Positions 1 to 8,909 are shown, numbered from the stretch's first letter. The stretch is DNA of 64,000 bases from Marinobacter sp. MDS2 (GCF_030718085.1 NZ_JAVAJF010000001.1:1426001-1490000); one strand, 5' to 3'. Notes: generated by a model from the sequence alone, not told the origin. Program-made: numbers and translations.

Positions 1-156
1 GACGAAGCCCAGCGCATTCGCGAAGCCGGAGCCAACGAGGCCTACCTCACCATGAGCGAAACCGGGGTGGCCCTAGCAAGCCACTTGCAGCAAATAGCCC
101 CGGAAGTCCCTGAGCCGGAGGCAACGCTTTCCGACCCCAAGCAGCCATCAACTTAA
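1..156 (+). CDS. C-terminal fragment of an unidentified protein
   Basis: This is an open frame from the window edge to a TAA at 154-156. It encodes 51 residues that begin inside a longer protein and include REAGANEAYLTMSETG, followed by a Pro/Glu-rich acidic tail typical of a cytosolic C-terminus. The 'AGANE' pattern is reminiscent of the end of an RCK/TrkA-N nucleotide-binding domain of cation/proton antiporters, but too little is visible to name it. Its stop overlaps the 3' end of the convergent EgtB-like gene by 9 nt. Confidence 0.5.
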   Translation, partial: DEAQRIREAGANEAYLTMSETGVALASHLQQIAPEVPEPEATLSDPKQPST

Positions 157-1464
157 CGCGCAGGTACGAAACCCGGTAAACACATCGTTTCTCTGAGGCA
201 AGTACGCCTGCCGGTAGGTGCCACGAATCAAACTCGACGTTGTGGCACAACTGCCGCCGCGAGTCACCTTATGGTCACCAAACTGCAGGGTGGACATAAA
301 CGGATACATATCCACCTTGAAACCGTCGTACGGCAGAAACTGATCGCTGGTCCATTCCCACACCGAACCCAACATCTGCCGGCAGCCAAACGGACTCTCA
401 CCCGCCGGGTAATCAAACACCGGGTTCTGCGCCATGGATCGACCATTCATATCCACACGAGATGCATCTGGCGAGTCATTCCCCCACGGAAAACGCCGAA
501 AAACCTCACACGGCCGATTCCCTAGCGCAGCCGCCTCCCACTCATACTCCGTCGGCAACCGCCGCCCGGCCCACCGACACCAAGCCTCAGCCTCCCAATA
601 GGAGACATGAGTCACTGGCGCGTCCGGATTCAGCGGCAACCAACGATCAAACAACCGCACCTGCCACTGCCCCTCCTGACACCGCCAATACACTGGGTGC
701 CCTGAAGCCAACTCCAGCCACTGCTGCCCGCCAAACGACCACAACTCCGGCCGCTGATAACCGTCGTCCTCAACAAACGCCAAAAACTCCCGATTCGTCA
801 CCAACGCCCGACTAATCGCAAACCCCGGCAACTGCACCTCAAACCGCGGTTTCTCCGCATCAAACGCAAAATCCTCTCCCGCAAACGCCTCCGAAGCCCC
901 CGGCATCCCAATCACCCAACGTCCGGCCGGCACCTCTACATCCCCGGCAACCGCCTCACCCGGCGCCGGCCGATCACCGACAAAATCCGCCGGAGCGGGA
1001 TAACCCACCGTCTGGCGACACCAGATCAGAGACTCAATGTGCATGTTCTGGTGAAAAATCGCATAGCGGTAGAGATACAACTCCCGATCGCTCAACTCAC
1101 AGCGGCGAATACGCTCCGCCACCCGGTCATAAACCGTATGGAAATACGCCAGCGTCTCCTCACGCCCGGGAAACAAATCCCGGCGCCAACGATCCCGATG
1201 CTGAACATGAAACGAATCCCAGAGATCGTCCATCGCCGGGTTATAACTCTCCGAGCCATCCAGCAGCTTAAAAACAAACACCTCATAGAAAAACGCAGAA
1301 TGCCCCATCTCCCAAAGTGGCGGATTCACACCTGGGTGATACGGAACATCCAGTTGGGTGTCCGATAACGAATTAATGAGTTGTTCTGTTCGAGTTCGAG
1401 CGAGCGCCAACTCATCAAGCAACTGGGCTTTCATTTCAAGAACAGACATCGAGTTTGGCTTCAC
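148..1464 (-). CDS. EgtB/SenA-like DinB-SUMF1 non-haem iron enzyme
   Basis: The protein (about 438 aa) has an N-terminal DinB_2-like four-helix domain and a C-terminal FGE/SUMF1 domain, the layout of EgtB sulfoxide synthases and of SenA selenoneine synthase. Probable iron ligands are a His near residue 55 (WEMGHSAF) and the HxxxH pair in FHQNMHIE near residues 138-142. The stretch CRQTVGYPAP resembles the EgtB-related/SenA branch more than classical EgtB, as far as I recall the families. No egtD, senB or senC partner is nearby, so the substrate is unknown. A longer frame starts at 1530 but lies inside the hairpin element. A GTG at 1464 with AGGGAG nine bases upstream is preferred; an ATG at 1449 is the alternative. 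Confidence 0.75.
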   Translation of the reverse strand: MKPNSMSVLEMKAQLLDELALARTRTEQLINSLSDTQLDVPYHPGVNPPLWEMGHSAFFYEVFVFKLLDGSESYNPAMDDLWDSFHVQHRDRWRRDLFPGREETLAYFHTVYDRVAERIRRCELSDRELYLYRYAIFHQNMHIESLIWCRQTVGYPAPADFVGDRPAPGEAVAGDVEVPAGRWVIGMPGASEAFAGEDFAFDAEKPRFEVQLPGFAISRALVTNREFLAFVEDDGYQRPELWSFGGQQWLELASGHPVYWRCQEGQWQVRLFDRWLPLNPDAPVTHVSYWEAEAWCRWAGRRLPTEYEWEAAALGNRPCEVFRRFPWGNDSPDASRVDMNGRSMAQNPVFDYPAGESPFGCRQMLGSVWEWTSDQFLPYDGFKVDMYPFMSTLQFGDHKVTRGGSCATTSSLIRGTYRQAYLPQRNDVFTGFRTCALS

Positions 1465-1491
1465 GGAAAGTATCTCCCTGCGTCTGGGAAT

Positions 1492-1600
1492 CGGCAGAGG
1501 GGAGGCGCTTCCAAAAATGTGCGTAGCCATGGATGGCGAAGCAGAAGCGCCACATGGATGTGCCGAAGGAGCGTTTTTTGGAAGCGCCTCCCCTCTGCCG
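1492..1600. repeat. Long perfect inverted repeat element (26-bp arms)
   Basis: Two perfect 26-bp complementary arms (1492-1517 and 1575-1600), each containing GGAGGCGCTTCC or its complement, flank a 57-bp centre. The centre holds two near-palindromes that share the core CATGGATG: GCCATGGATGGC (1526-1537) and CACATGGATGTG (1551-1562). The element sits between the RND operon terminator and the EgtB-like gene. It has no transposase. It looks like a REP/MITE-type extragenic element, but the copy number cannot be judged from this window. Confidence 0.85.
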
Positions 1601-1623
1601 GTTCATGCTCCCAAACAGCATAA

Positions 1624-1662
1624 CAACAAAAAACCGCCGAGGGCAGAAACCCAAGGCGGTTC
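1624..1662 (-). terminator. Rho-independent terminator of the RND operon
   Basis: On the minus strand a stem AACCGCC/GGCGGTT (1655-1661 with 1632-1638) is followed by a run of T residues. It lies about 40 bp after the stop of the RND permease gene. Confidence 0.85.
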
Positions 1663-1703
1663 AATGACATTCACAAAGAGCCGACCGAAGTCAGCTCTAA
1701 TGG

Positions 1704-4700
1704 TCAGGCCTTCTTACGCTGCTTGCGCCAATCCCCGAAGTCCTCAATCAACTTATAGAACAAAGGCACAAAAAACAGCGCCAAGGTACTGGCCGCCAGC
1801 ATACCGCCAACCACCACCGTACCAATTTCCTGACGACTCACCGCACCCGCCCCGGAACTGAAGGCTAGCGGCAACGACCCCACAATAAAGGTCAACGCCG
1901 TCATCATAATCGCCCGGAAACGCTGACGCGCCGCCGCACTGGCCGCCTCAAACGAATTCATTCCCGACTTCCGGTTCTGCGCCGCAAACTCCACAATCAG
2001 AATCGCGTTCTTCGCCGCCAGCCCGATCAACACCAATAGCCCTACCTGGAAATAAATATCGTTCGGAAAGCCTCGCCACAAAGACGCCAAAGCCGCCCCA
2101 AACACCCCAAACGGAACCGCCGTCGCCACCGCAACCGGCAATCCCCAACGCTCATACTGGGCCGCCAGAATCAGGAACACCAGCAACAAACCCATGCCAA
2201 ACGCCATGGCTCCAGAGTCGGCAGAATCCTGCAACTGATAGGCTTCACCGGTCCAGCCAACCAACGTATCCCGGTCAAATTGCTCAGCCGCAACCGCCTC
2301 CAGCGCTGCCAGCGCCGCACCGGTGGTATAACCCGCGCCGGGATCTGCCAGCAGCTTGGCCGCCGGATACACGTTAAACCGGTTCAGAATATCTGGCCCA
2401 CTGGTACGCTCCAACTCAACCAGCGAACTGAGCGGAATCATCTCGCCATAATTGGAGCGCACAAACACCTTACGCAAATCCCCCGGATGGCTACGGAACT
2501 CGCCTTCCGACTGAAGGTTCACCTGCCAGTTGCGGCCCTCCAGCGTAAAATCGTTCACATACAAACCACCAAAGGTGCTCTGCATCGTGGTAAAGATCTG
2601 GTCAATAGGCACACCGGCCGCCTGAGCCTTCTCACGGTCCACGATCGCCTTGTAACGAGGAATACCCGTATCCAGAGTCACCCGCACGTTGGTCAGCTCC
2701 GGGCGAGCGTTCGCGGCCTGAGTGAACTTGTCTGCCATCGCTTTGATCTCGGCCGGGGTACGGCCACCGCGAGCCTGAATGTAGCCTTCCACACCACCTG
2801 TAGTCGATAAGCCTTGAATCGGTGGCGGCGTAAAGGCAATCACGAACGCTTCCGGCATGCCAAAGCCAATCCCCATGATTTTCTTGGCAATATCGGCCGC
2901 TCCCTGACCCTCGGCCTCACGCTCAGCCCAATCTTCAAGCGTCACAAACGCCACACCGCTGTTGGTGCGCAGCGCACTGGATATGATATCGAAACCGGCA
3001 AAGGCCACCACGTCTTTCACTTCTGGCAGGCTCTTCATCTTCGCCGCCAATTCATCCCGGGCATCTTCCGTGCGACTCATGGCCGACACCGGGGGCAATG
3101 CATAGGCCGCCAGCACAAAGCCCTGATCTTCCTGCGGCACCAAACCCGAAGGCATCTTATTCATCAGGAACACCACACTGCCCAGCATGGCCGCAAACAA
3201 CAGCACACCCACAACCGCGTGTTTCAGCAGCCAGTCCACCACACCCGAGAAACCGGCTGTTAACTTATCGAAACCGGCATCAAACCAGCGGAACACTGTC
3301 AGCTGCTTCGTCTCTTTCCCCAGCAGCATGGCGCACATGGCCGGTGTCAGGGTCAGAGCCACAACGCCGGAAATGACCACCGATACGGCAATGGTGATTG
3401 CGAACTGCCGGTACAACTCACCACTGAGCCCGCCCAAAAATGCGACTGGCGCAAACACCGCTACCAGCACCAGCGTGGATGAAACCACCGCGCCGGAAAC
3501 CTGGCCGATGGTGGTCACCGCGGCGTCGTAGGCGGTCATGCCTTTTTCTTTAATCAGCCGCTCGGCGTTTTCCATAATAATGATGGCGTTATCCACCACC
3601 ACCCCGATCGCCAGTATTAGCCCGAACAGCGTCAGCAAGTTCACCGAGAAACCCAGCGCCTGCATGCCCGCAAAGGTACCGATCAGCGACACCGGAATGG
3701 CCATCAGCGGTATCAGGGTGGCACTGAGGTTTTGCAAGAACAGAAAGGTCACCAGAACGACCAGCACAACCGCCATAATGAAGGTGCTGAACACCTCCTG
3801 AATGGAGATGTCGATAAAGCGGGTTGTATCATACGGAACGCTGAACTCTAGCCCTTCCGGGAAACGGTCCGAAATTTCCGCCATGGCCTTGTTCACCGCT
3901 TCCGCGGCATCCAGGGCGTTGGCTCCCGGTTGCAGGTAAATCCCCATGGGCACCGTCGCGCTGCCGTTGTAGATCGCCGCAAAGTCGTAGTTCAGAGCGC
4001 CCAGTTCAATGCGCGCAACGTCTTTCAGGCGCAGAGAGGCACCCTGCTCATCACTGCGCAAAATCACTTCGCCAAACTCTTCGGGACTGGTCAGGCGGCC
4101 GGGGGCCGACACACTGAAAGTGAATGCCTGCCCTTTCGGAGCCGGTTCCGCACCAATTCGACCCGCCGCAAACTGAGCGTTCTGGGCACGCAATGCGTTG
4201 GCTACATCGCCCGGGGTCAGCTCGTACTGAGCGAGCTTGTCCGGCCGGAGCCAGATTCGCATCGAGTAATCCTGCGCTCCGAACAACGAGGCGTTACCAA
4301 TACCCGGCAAACGCACCAATTCATCGAGCACGTTCAACAGGGCGTAGTTGGATATCTCCACCACGTCCATGGAATTATCCGGAGACGACAGGGCAATAAC
4401 CTGCAGAATCGACGTGGAACGGGCCTCTACTTTCAGGCCTTGGTTGCGAACGGATTGAGGCAGTCGCGCCAGCGCCTGCTGTACCCGGTTGTTGACGTTG
4501 ATGGTGGCCTGATCCGGATCTGTTCCGATTTCGAACGACACCGAGATCCGGAAACTGCCAGAGTCGGTTGCGCTCGATTCCAGATAGATCATGTCATCCA
4601 CGCCGTTGATCTCCTGTTCCAGCGGTGCCACCACTGAATCGGAAATCACATCGGCACTGGCGCCGGGGAATCGTCCGTCCACCACGACTTGCGGCGGCAC

Positions 4701-4814
4701 CACGTTCGGGTATTGCTCCACAGGCAATCCGAGCAGCGCCAAGGCACCGCCCAAGGTAATAATGATCGAGATAACCGTCGCGAAAATCGGCCGGTCGATG
4801 AATGTGCGCAACAT
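1704..4814 (-). CDS. RND multidrug efflux permease (HAE-1 family, MexF-like)
   Basis: This is an inner-membrane drug/proton antiporter of 1036 aa, the standard HAE-1 length. It has the usual layout: an N-terminal TM helix with FIDRPIFATV, a large periplasmic porter loop, TM2-6, a second loop and TM8-12. The early porter sequence (PNVVPPQVVV, EINGVDDMIYL) resembles the MexF branch. The TM4 proton-relay motif reads VVVDNAIIIMEN near residue 405, so the second Asp of the usual Asp-Asp pair is Asn. The gene follows the adaptor gene with a one-base TGATG overlap and is probably controlled by the divergent AcrR-like repressor. No outer-membrane channel gene is adjacent. Confidence 0.93.
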   Translation of the reverse strand: MLRTFIDRPIFATVISIIITLGGALALLGLPVEQYPNVVPPQVVVDGRFPGASADVISDSVVAPLEQEINGVDDMIYLESSATDSGSFRISVSFEIGTDPDQATINVNNRVQQALARLPQSVRNQGLKVEARSTSILQVIALSSPDNSMDVVEISNYALLNVLDELVRLPGIGNASLFGAQDYSMRIWLRPDKLAQYELTPGDVANALRAQNAQFAAGRIGAEPAPKGQAFTFSVSAPGRLTSPEEFGEVILRSDEQGASLRLKDVARIELGALNYDFAAIYNGSATVPMGIYLQPGANALDAAEAVNKAMAEISDRFPEGLEFSVPYDTTRFIDISIQEVFSTFIMAVVLVVLVTFLFLQNLSATLIPLMAIPVSLIGTFAGMQALGFSVNLLTLFGLILAIGVVVDNAIIIMENAERLIKEKGMTAYDAAVTTIGQVSGAVVSSTLVLVAVFAPVAFLGGLSGELYRQFAITIAVSVVISGVVALTLTPAMCAMLLGKETKQLTVFRWFDAGFDKLTAGFSGVVDWLLKHAVVGVLLFAAMLGSVVFLMNKMPSGLVPQEDQGFVLAAYALPPVSAMSRTEDARDELAAKMKSLPEVKDVVAFAGFDIISSALRTNSGVAFVTLEDWAEREAEGQGAADIAKKIMGIGFGMPEAFVIAFTPPPIQGLSTTGGVEGYIQARGGRTPAEIKAMADKFTQAANARPELTNVRVTLDTGIPRYKAIVDREKAQAAGVPIDQIFTTMQSTFGGLYVNDFTLEGRNWQVNLQSEGEFRSHPGDLRKVFVRSNYGEMIPLSSLVELERTSGPDILNRFNVYPAAKLLADPGAGYTTGAALAALEAVAAEQFDRDTLVGWTGEAYQLQDSADSGAMAFGMGLLLVFLILAAQYERWGLPVAVATAVPFGVFGAALASLWRGFPNDIYFQVGLLVLIGLAAKNAILIVEFAAQNRKSGMNSFEAASAAARQRFRAIMMTALTFIVGSLPLAFSSGAGAVSRQEIGTVVVGGMLAASTLALFFVPLFYKLIEDFGDWRKQRKKA

Positions 4815-5986
4815 CAGTTCGCACCCTCCCCGGCATTCTCATTCATAATGTTCACCGGTGAACCCGGGCGAAGGTTGGTCAGGCCACTGACGATGAAACG
4901 CTCACCGGCGTCCAATCCTTTCAGGATAATCTGGCTGCCATTGGTCACAGGCCCCAACTCAACGCCGCGCGCCTGGGCTTTGCCCTCGCCGTCAACCACG
5001 TACACCATCGGTCCTTTGGGGCCCTCTGCAACGGCCGCTTCCGGCACCAGGATCACGTTCTCGAAGCTCTGTAGCTCAACCCGCACCCGTACAAACTGGC
5101 CCGGCACAATCACATGCTCCGGATTCGGGAATACGGCCCGCGCCGACACAGATCCGGTGCGCGGGTCGAGCGTGGACGCCGTGAAATCAATCCGGCCTTC
5201 TAACGGGTATTCTTCGCCATTTGCCAACACCAACCGGGCGGATACGTCCTGAACCTCATCAGAGCGCGCCATGCCTTCCGCCGCGGCACGGCGAATACTG
5301 GCGTCGTTTTCCGGCAACGCGAAACGCACATGAACCGGGTCCAGCTGCACAATCGTCGTCAGTAACGTGCCCGCGTCCACCAGACTGCCTTCTGGCAAAT
5401 CCTCAAGACTCGTCACACCACTCAGCGGTGCGGTCACTTGAGTGTACCCAAGGTTCAGCTCCGATTTGGTCATACCCGCCTCGGCAACCGCCAAATTAGC
5501 CTTGGCCAGCTCCAAAGCCGATTCTGCAGAATCACGATCCCGTTCGCTCACCGCTTTACGCTTGTACAAGGAAGAGATCCGGGCCCATTCCCGTTCTGAC
5601 TGACGCAAATTTGCTTCGGCAACCTGACGCTGTGCCTTGGCCTGCTGGTATGCCGCCTCGGCTGGCTTAGGGTCGATACGGAACAGAGAATCGCCTTCCC
5701 GCACCATTTGCCCTTCGGCATAAAGCCGCTCTTCAAGCACCCCGTTGACTCGTGCCCGCACTTGCACTTCTCGAGCGCCCCGTGCCCGCCCGGCATAGTC
5801 CTGGCGAACGGTGGCGTTGCTCAGCTCTGCCGTTGCCACCGTCACCGCGGCCGGAGGGAAACCGCCTCCGCCCTGCTGACCGGCACTGTCTTCACTGCTA
5901 CAGCCAGCTAACATCAACAACATCGATAAGCTTGCAATAATCAGCCCGGCGCGGGCAGCTGGGCGATGAGATAATTCCATGGTCAT
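4814..5986 (-). CDS. RND periplasmic adaptor lipoprotein (MFP)
   Basis: This is the membrane fusion protein that links the RND permease to an outer-membrane channel. From the ATG at 5986 (AGGAG seven bases upstream) it has about 390 aa. It has an N-terminal lipoprotein signal (LLMLAGCSSED, lipobox LAGC), a biotinyl-lipoyl-like beta domain (QVRARVNGVLEER), an alpha-hairpin rich in Ala/Glu/Gln, a barrel region (PVHVRFALPE) and a C-terminal membrane-proximal domain. It is the first gene of the two-gene operon and shares the regulatory interval with the TetR-type gene. Confidence 0.92.
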   Translation of the reverse strand: MTMELSHRPAARAGLIIASLSMLLMLAGCSSEDSAGQQGGGGFPPAAVTVATAELSNATVRQDYAGRARGAREVQVRARVNGVLEERLYAEGQMVREGDSLFRIDPKPAEAAYQQAKAQRQVAEANLRQSEREWARISSLYKRKAVSERDRDSAESALELAKANLAVAEAGMTKSELNLGYTQVTAPLSGVTSLEDLPEGSLVDAGTLLTTIVQLDPVHVRFALPENDASIRRAAAEGMARSDEVQDVSARLVLANGEEYPLEGRIDFTASTLDPRTGSVSARAVFPNPEHVIVPGQFVRVRVELQSFENVILVPEAAVAEGPKGPMVYVVDGEGKAQARGVELGPVTNGSQIILKGLDAGERFIVSGLTNLRPGSPVNIMNENAGEGAN

Positions 5987-6064
5987 GTGCGTTCTCCTGA
6001 ACACGAGACAAAATCAATCCGGGTAGACAAGCAGGGTAGAACGGCCTGCAAAATTAGCACGCTA

Positions 6065-6090
6065 ACATACATTCATTCGTGTATGTATGT
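6065..6090. promoter_or_regulatory. AcrR-type operator in the divergent efflux/repressor promoter
   Basis: A near-perfect inverted repeat with outer arms ACATACAT and ATGTATGT around a short centre lies between the adaptor gene and the TetR-family gene. It closely resembles the palindrome bound by AcrR upstream of acrAB in E. coli (TACATACATT and its mirror). It is placed to repress both divergent promoters. Confidence 0.8.
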
Positions 6091-6143
6091 AAACAATTCT
6101 CCGCTATACTGACGGTTTATACCGACACTATAGTTACGGGATC

Positions 6144-6746
6144 ATGGCACGGAAAACGAAAGCAGAAGCCGCAGCCACTCGCGAGTCCATTCTCGATGCC
6201 GCCGAACAGGTGTTTATCGACAAAGGCGTTGCTCGCGGCTCGCTCGAACAAATTGCTCACACCGCCGGTGTCACCCGCGGTGCAATCTATTGGCACTTCC
6301 TCAATAAGCAGGACATTCTCGACGCCATGCTTGAACGGGTGCGCGCGCCCCTAGGGGAAATGCTGGCGAGCGCCCGCGAAGGAGGTGACAACCTTGAGAA
6401 CCTGAAAGCGGTGTGTATTTTGGCGCTGAGAAAGCTGGCTGAAGACGAACGCTACTTTCGGGTTCACTACATTCTGCTGCACCGCAACGAATCCGATCAG
6501 GCGTTGAACCGTCATCGTGAACTGTCCGCCAGTGCCATCAGCCAACTGGTCGAGATTATGGCCCTGGCCGAAAACCGAAAGCGGCTTCGCCCTCACCTGA
6601 CACCGGAGCAGGCCGCGTATTTGTTACACACACAGATGCTCGGTTTATTTTTCCACTGGTTGACCGCACCCGACCAGTGGCCACTGTATGACATGGCCCC
6701 CACACTGGTCGAAACCGTGTTTTACGGCCTGCTCGTGGATAACTAG
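6144..6746 (+). CDS. AcrR-like TetR-family repressor of the efflux operon
   Basis: A 200-aa TetR/AcrR regulator. The N-terminal helix-turn-helix is clear (SILDAAEQVFIDKGV, then GVTRGAIYWHFLNKQDI, residues about 10-60), followed by the all-helical ligand domain of the AcrR_C type. It is transcribed away from the RND adaptor gene, and an acrAB-like operator lies in the 157-bp interval, so it very likely represses the pump until a ligand binds. The gene ends with a 4-nt overlap with the convergent SLC13 permease gene. Confidence 0.92.
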   Translation: MARKTKAEAAATRESILDAAEQVFIDKGVARGSLEQIAHTAGVTRGAIYWHFLNKQDILDAMLERVRAPLGEMLASAREGGDNLENLKAVCILALRKLAEDERYFRVHYILLHRNESDQALNRHRELSASAISQLVEIMALAENRKRLRPHLTPEQAAYLLHTQMLGLFFHWLTAPDQWPLYDMAPTLVETVFYGLLVDN

Positions 6747-8581
6747 GACCACATCCAAAGAATTACAGGCACAGCCACGATGACAACCACCACAGAAAGC
6801 GGTAGGCCCAACCGCCAATAATCACCAAACCGATAACCGCCCGGCTCCATCACCAAGGCATTGGATTGGTGACCGATGGGTGTCAGAAAGGCACAGGACG
6901 TTCCCACGGCAACCCCCATCAACGCGGCATCTGCCGACAACCCCAATTGAACAGACAAACCCAGAGCAATGGGTGCCACCAGTACCGCGGCCGCTGCGTT
7001 ATTCACGACATTAGACAACACCATAGAGCCGATCAGAATAATGGTGAGCGCCACCCAGTTTGGCTGCCCCTGCGCCACGCCCAGAATTTGTGCGGCAATC
7101 AGATCTGCCCCGCCGGTTGCCTCCAGTGCCTGGCCAACCGGAATCATGGCGGCGAGCAACACAATCACAGACCAATCAATCGCCTGGTAGGCTTCGCTTG
7201 CATCGAGTAGCTGGAACACCACCATCGCCACCGCACAGCCAACCAAGGCCACTGGCGGCGCCAGCAGGCCCGACAAAACCAGTCCTATGGCACCAAGGAA
7301 CAAACCACCCGCCAACCAAAGGCTCTTCTGACGCCCCAGTGACAGCTCACGCTCCGCCAAGGGCAGGCAGCCGAGCGTTTGCAGCGTCGTCATCAAGTTA
7401 CTTTCGTAGGCCTGAACCAGAAGAATATCGCCGGAGCGAAACCGGATGTCCGACACCCGCTGCGTCAAACGGTGTCCCTGACGAGCAATGGCCACCACGT
7501 TCAAGCCGTACCGCTCTCGCAGGTTCAAGCGGTTGGTTGTCAGTCCGATGAGCCGGGATGACGGTGTAATCACCGCTTCCATAAGCCGGACATCGCCGGT
7601 GGCAATATCGTCCTCCCGCTCCACCCGGGCCTGCTTTATCCGCGCCTGTTTTGCTTCACTATCGTCTTCATCGTTGACTTCGTCGTTGTCTTCAACGGTA
7701 TTCGCCAACGTTAGCCCGGTTTTTTCGACTAATTCCTGCAGGCTTTCGGTATCCGCCTGCACCAACAAAACATCATCTTCCCTTAGCACCTGGTATGGGG
7801 ATGGCGCCGGTGAGCTTTGCTCGTTTCGAATGAGGGCCAATACCGCCACACTTTTCTCTTCCTCACCCGAAGTCAGCAGATTATGCAGGGTGCTTCCGGC
7901 ATAGCCGTTGCCCTCTGGCACCCGGAGCTCGGTCACATAATCTCCCACATTGAATAATGGCTCGTCATCGGCAGGATTGATTCGCCAAGGCGTGAAGCGC
8001 CATCCGACCAGCCCGATAAAGACAATCCCGGCAACCGTAATGGCCAGTCCCGCAGGTGCAAAATCAAACAAACCGAAGGAGCCACCCTCGCGGTAGCTGG
8101 CAATGATAATATTTGGCGGAGTGCCAATAAGGGTGATGGTGCCTCCCAGCAGCGACCCGAATGCCAGAGGCATCAGCAGGAACGACGGTGAGCGACCAGA
8201 CTTTCGCGACATCCAGATCGCCACCGGCATCAGCAAAGCCAACGCCCCTACGTTGTTGATAAACGCCGAACACAGGGCCACAACGCCCGTTAACGTCACC
8301 ACTTGCAGTACCGGGTTGTGACCTATTCTGGCCAGATAACGGGCAATCGCATCAACCACCCCACCGCTGACCAACCCCTGGCTGATCACCAGCACCGCCG
8401 CGACGGTGATCACCGCAGGGTGGCCAAATCCGGCAAAAAGATCGCCGGCAGGCACCAGCCCTGCAACCGCGACCGCCAACAACGCCAGCATGGCCACCAC
8501 ATCGAAACGCAGGCGGTTCCATACAAACAGAATCAGCGTGACACCCAGCACTAAAAAGACCGTGCCTTGCTCAACGTTCAA
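6743..8581 (-). CDS. SLC13-family permease with TrkA-C domains
   Basis: An integral membrane protein of about 612 aa: five or so N-terminal TM helices, a cytosolic insert with two TrkA-C (RCK_C) modules at about residues 200-390 separated by a strongly acidic linker, then the second TM half. This is the layout of DASS/SLC13 Na+-coupled carboxylate or sulfate carriers; the substrate is not shown. A longer frame reaches 8734, but the extra N-terminus is basic and Cys-rich. A TTG at 8581 with AAAGGAG seven bases upstream gives the normal N-terminus (LNVEQGTVFLVLG). Confidence 0.85.
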   Translation of the reverse strand: MNVEQGTVFLVLGVTLILFVWNRLRFDVVAMLALLAVAVAGLVPAGDLFAGFGHPAVITVAAVLVISQGLVSGGVVDAIARYLARIGHNPVLQVVTLTGVVALCSAFINNVGALALLMPVAIWMSRKSGRSPSFLLMPLAFGSLLGGTITLIGTPPNIIIASYREGGSFGLFDFAPAGLAITVAGIVFIGLVGWRFTPWRINPADDEPLFNVGDYVTELRVPEGNGYAGSTLHNLLTSGEEEKSVAVLALIRNEQSSPAPSPYQVLREDDVLLVQADTESLQELVEKTGLTLANTVEDNDEVNDEDDSEAKQARIKQARVEREDDIATGDVRLMEAVITPSSRLIGLTTNRLNLRERYGLNVVAIARQGHRLTQRVSDIRFRSGDILLVQAYESNLMTTLQTLGCLPLAERELSLGRQKSLWLAGGLFLGAIGLVLSGLLAPPVALVGCAVAMVVFQLLDASEAYQAIDWSVIVLLAAMIPVGQALEATGGADLIAAQILGVAQGQPNWVALTIILIGSMVLSNVVNNAAAAVLVAPIALGLSVQLGLSADAALMGVAVGTSCAFLTPIGHQSNALVMEPGGYRFGDYWRLGLPLSVVVVIVAVPVILWMWS

Positions 8582-8735
8582 TAGCGCACTCCTTTTTCCG
8601 GCCTTCTTGCAGCATACAACAAAGCGCCAAAAACGAGAGATTCGCACCCAAAACGTCAAGCATTTATACACCTTCCGATACCGCGCTAATCGGCTGCACT
8701 TGCAACCCGCTGTATCAAATTGGTTAACCGCCATC

Positions 8736-8751
8736 TGGCACGCAATCTGCC
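8736..8751 (+). promoter_or_regulatory. Sigma54-type -24/-12 promoter candidate
   Basis: TGGCAC at 8736-8741, five bases, then CTGC at 8747-8750 gives the invariant GG-N10-GC spacing of sigma54 promoters (consensus TGGCAC-N5-TTGC). It lies about 160 bp upstream of the regulator gene and points towards it. A second match precedes the DNS-repeat gene of the same locus. Confidence 0.5.
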
Positions 8752-8780
8752 CAATGTCGTTATAGGCGGGATAGTTACAG

Positions 8781-8796
8781 CGACAGATATCTGTCG
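8781..8796. promoter_or_regulatory. 16-bp perfect palindrome, probable operator
   Basis: CGACAGAT followed directly by its complement ATCTGTCG. It lies about 30 bp after the sigma54-like -12 element and 114 bp before the probable ATG of the regulator. Such a site could bind the Fis-type HTH of the regulator encoded next to it (inference). Confidence 0.5.
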
Positions 8797-8909
8797 TAGC
8801 GGGTCACACAGGATAGTGGCCGGAGCTTGAGCCGTACCGGCGAAGCAGTCTTCCCCTGCACGACTGGCAGTCCTATTTCCAAGGCATGCTCCGGCGGAGA
8901 ATCGTCCTT

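Larger units (their letters stand above)
8582..8909. other. 328-bp divergent intergenic region
   Basis: This interval separates the SLC13 permease from the sigma54-type regulator. It holds a GG-N10-GC promoter match and a 16-bp perfect palindrome, listed separately. No RNA gene or small ORF with a convincing start was seen. Confidence 0.6.

Noticed and set aside
1465..1530. Upstream extension of the EgtB-like gene to an ATG at 1530
   Set aside because: That ATG lies within the loop of the inverted repeat element and has no RBS; a GTG with AGGGAG at 1464 fits better.
1358..1861. 167-codon plus-strand frame across the inverted repeat element
   Set aside because: It runs antisense through two real genes and the hairpin; composition is not protein-like.
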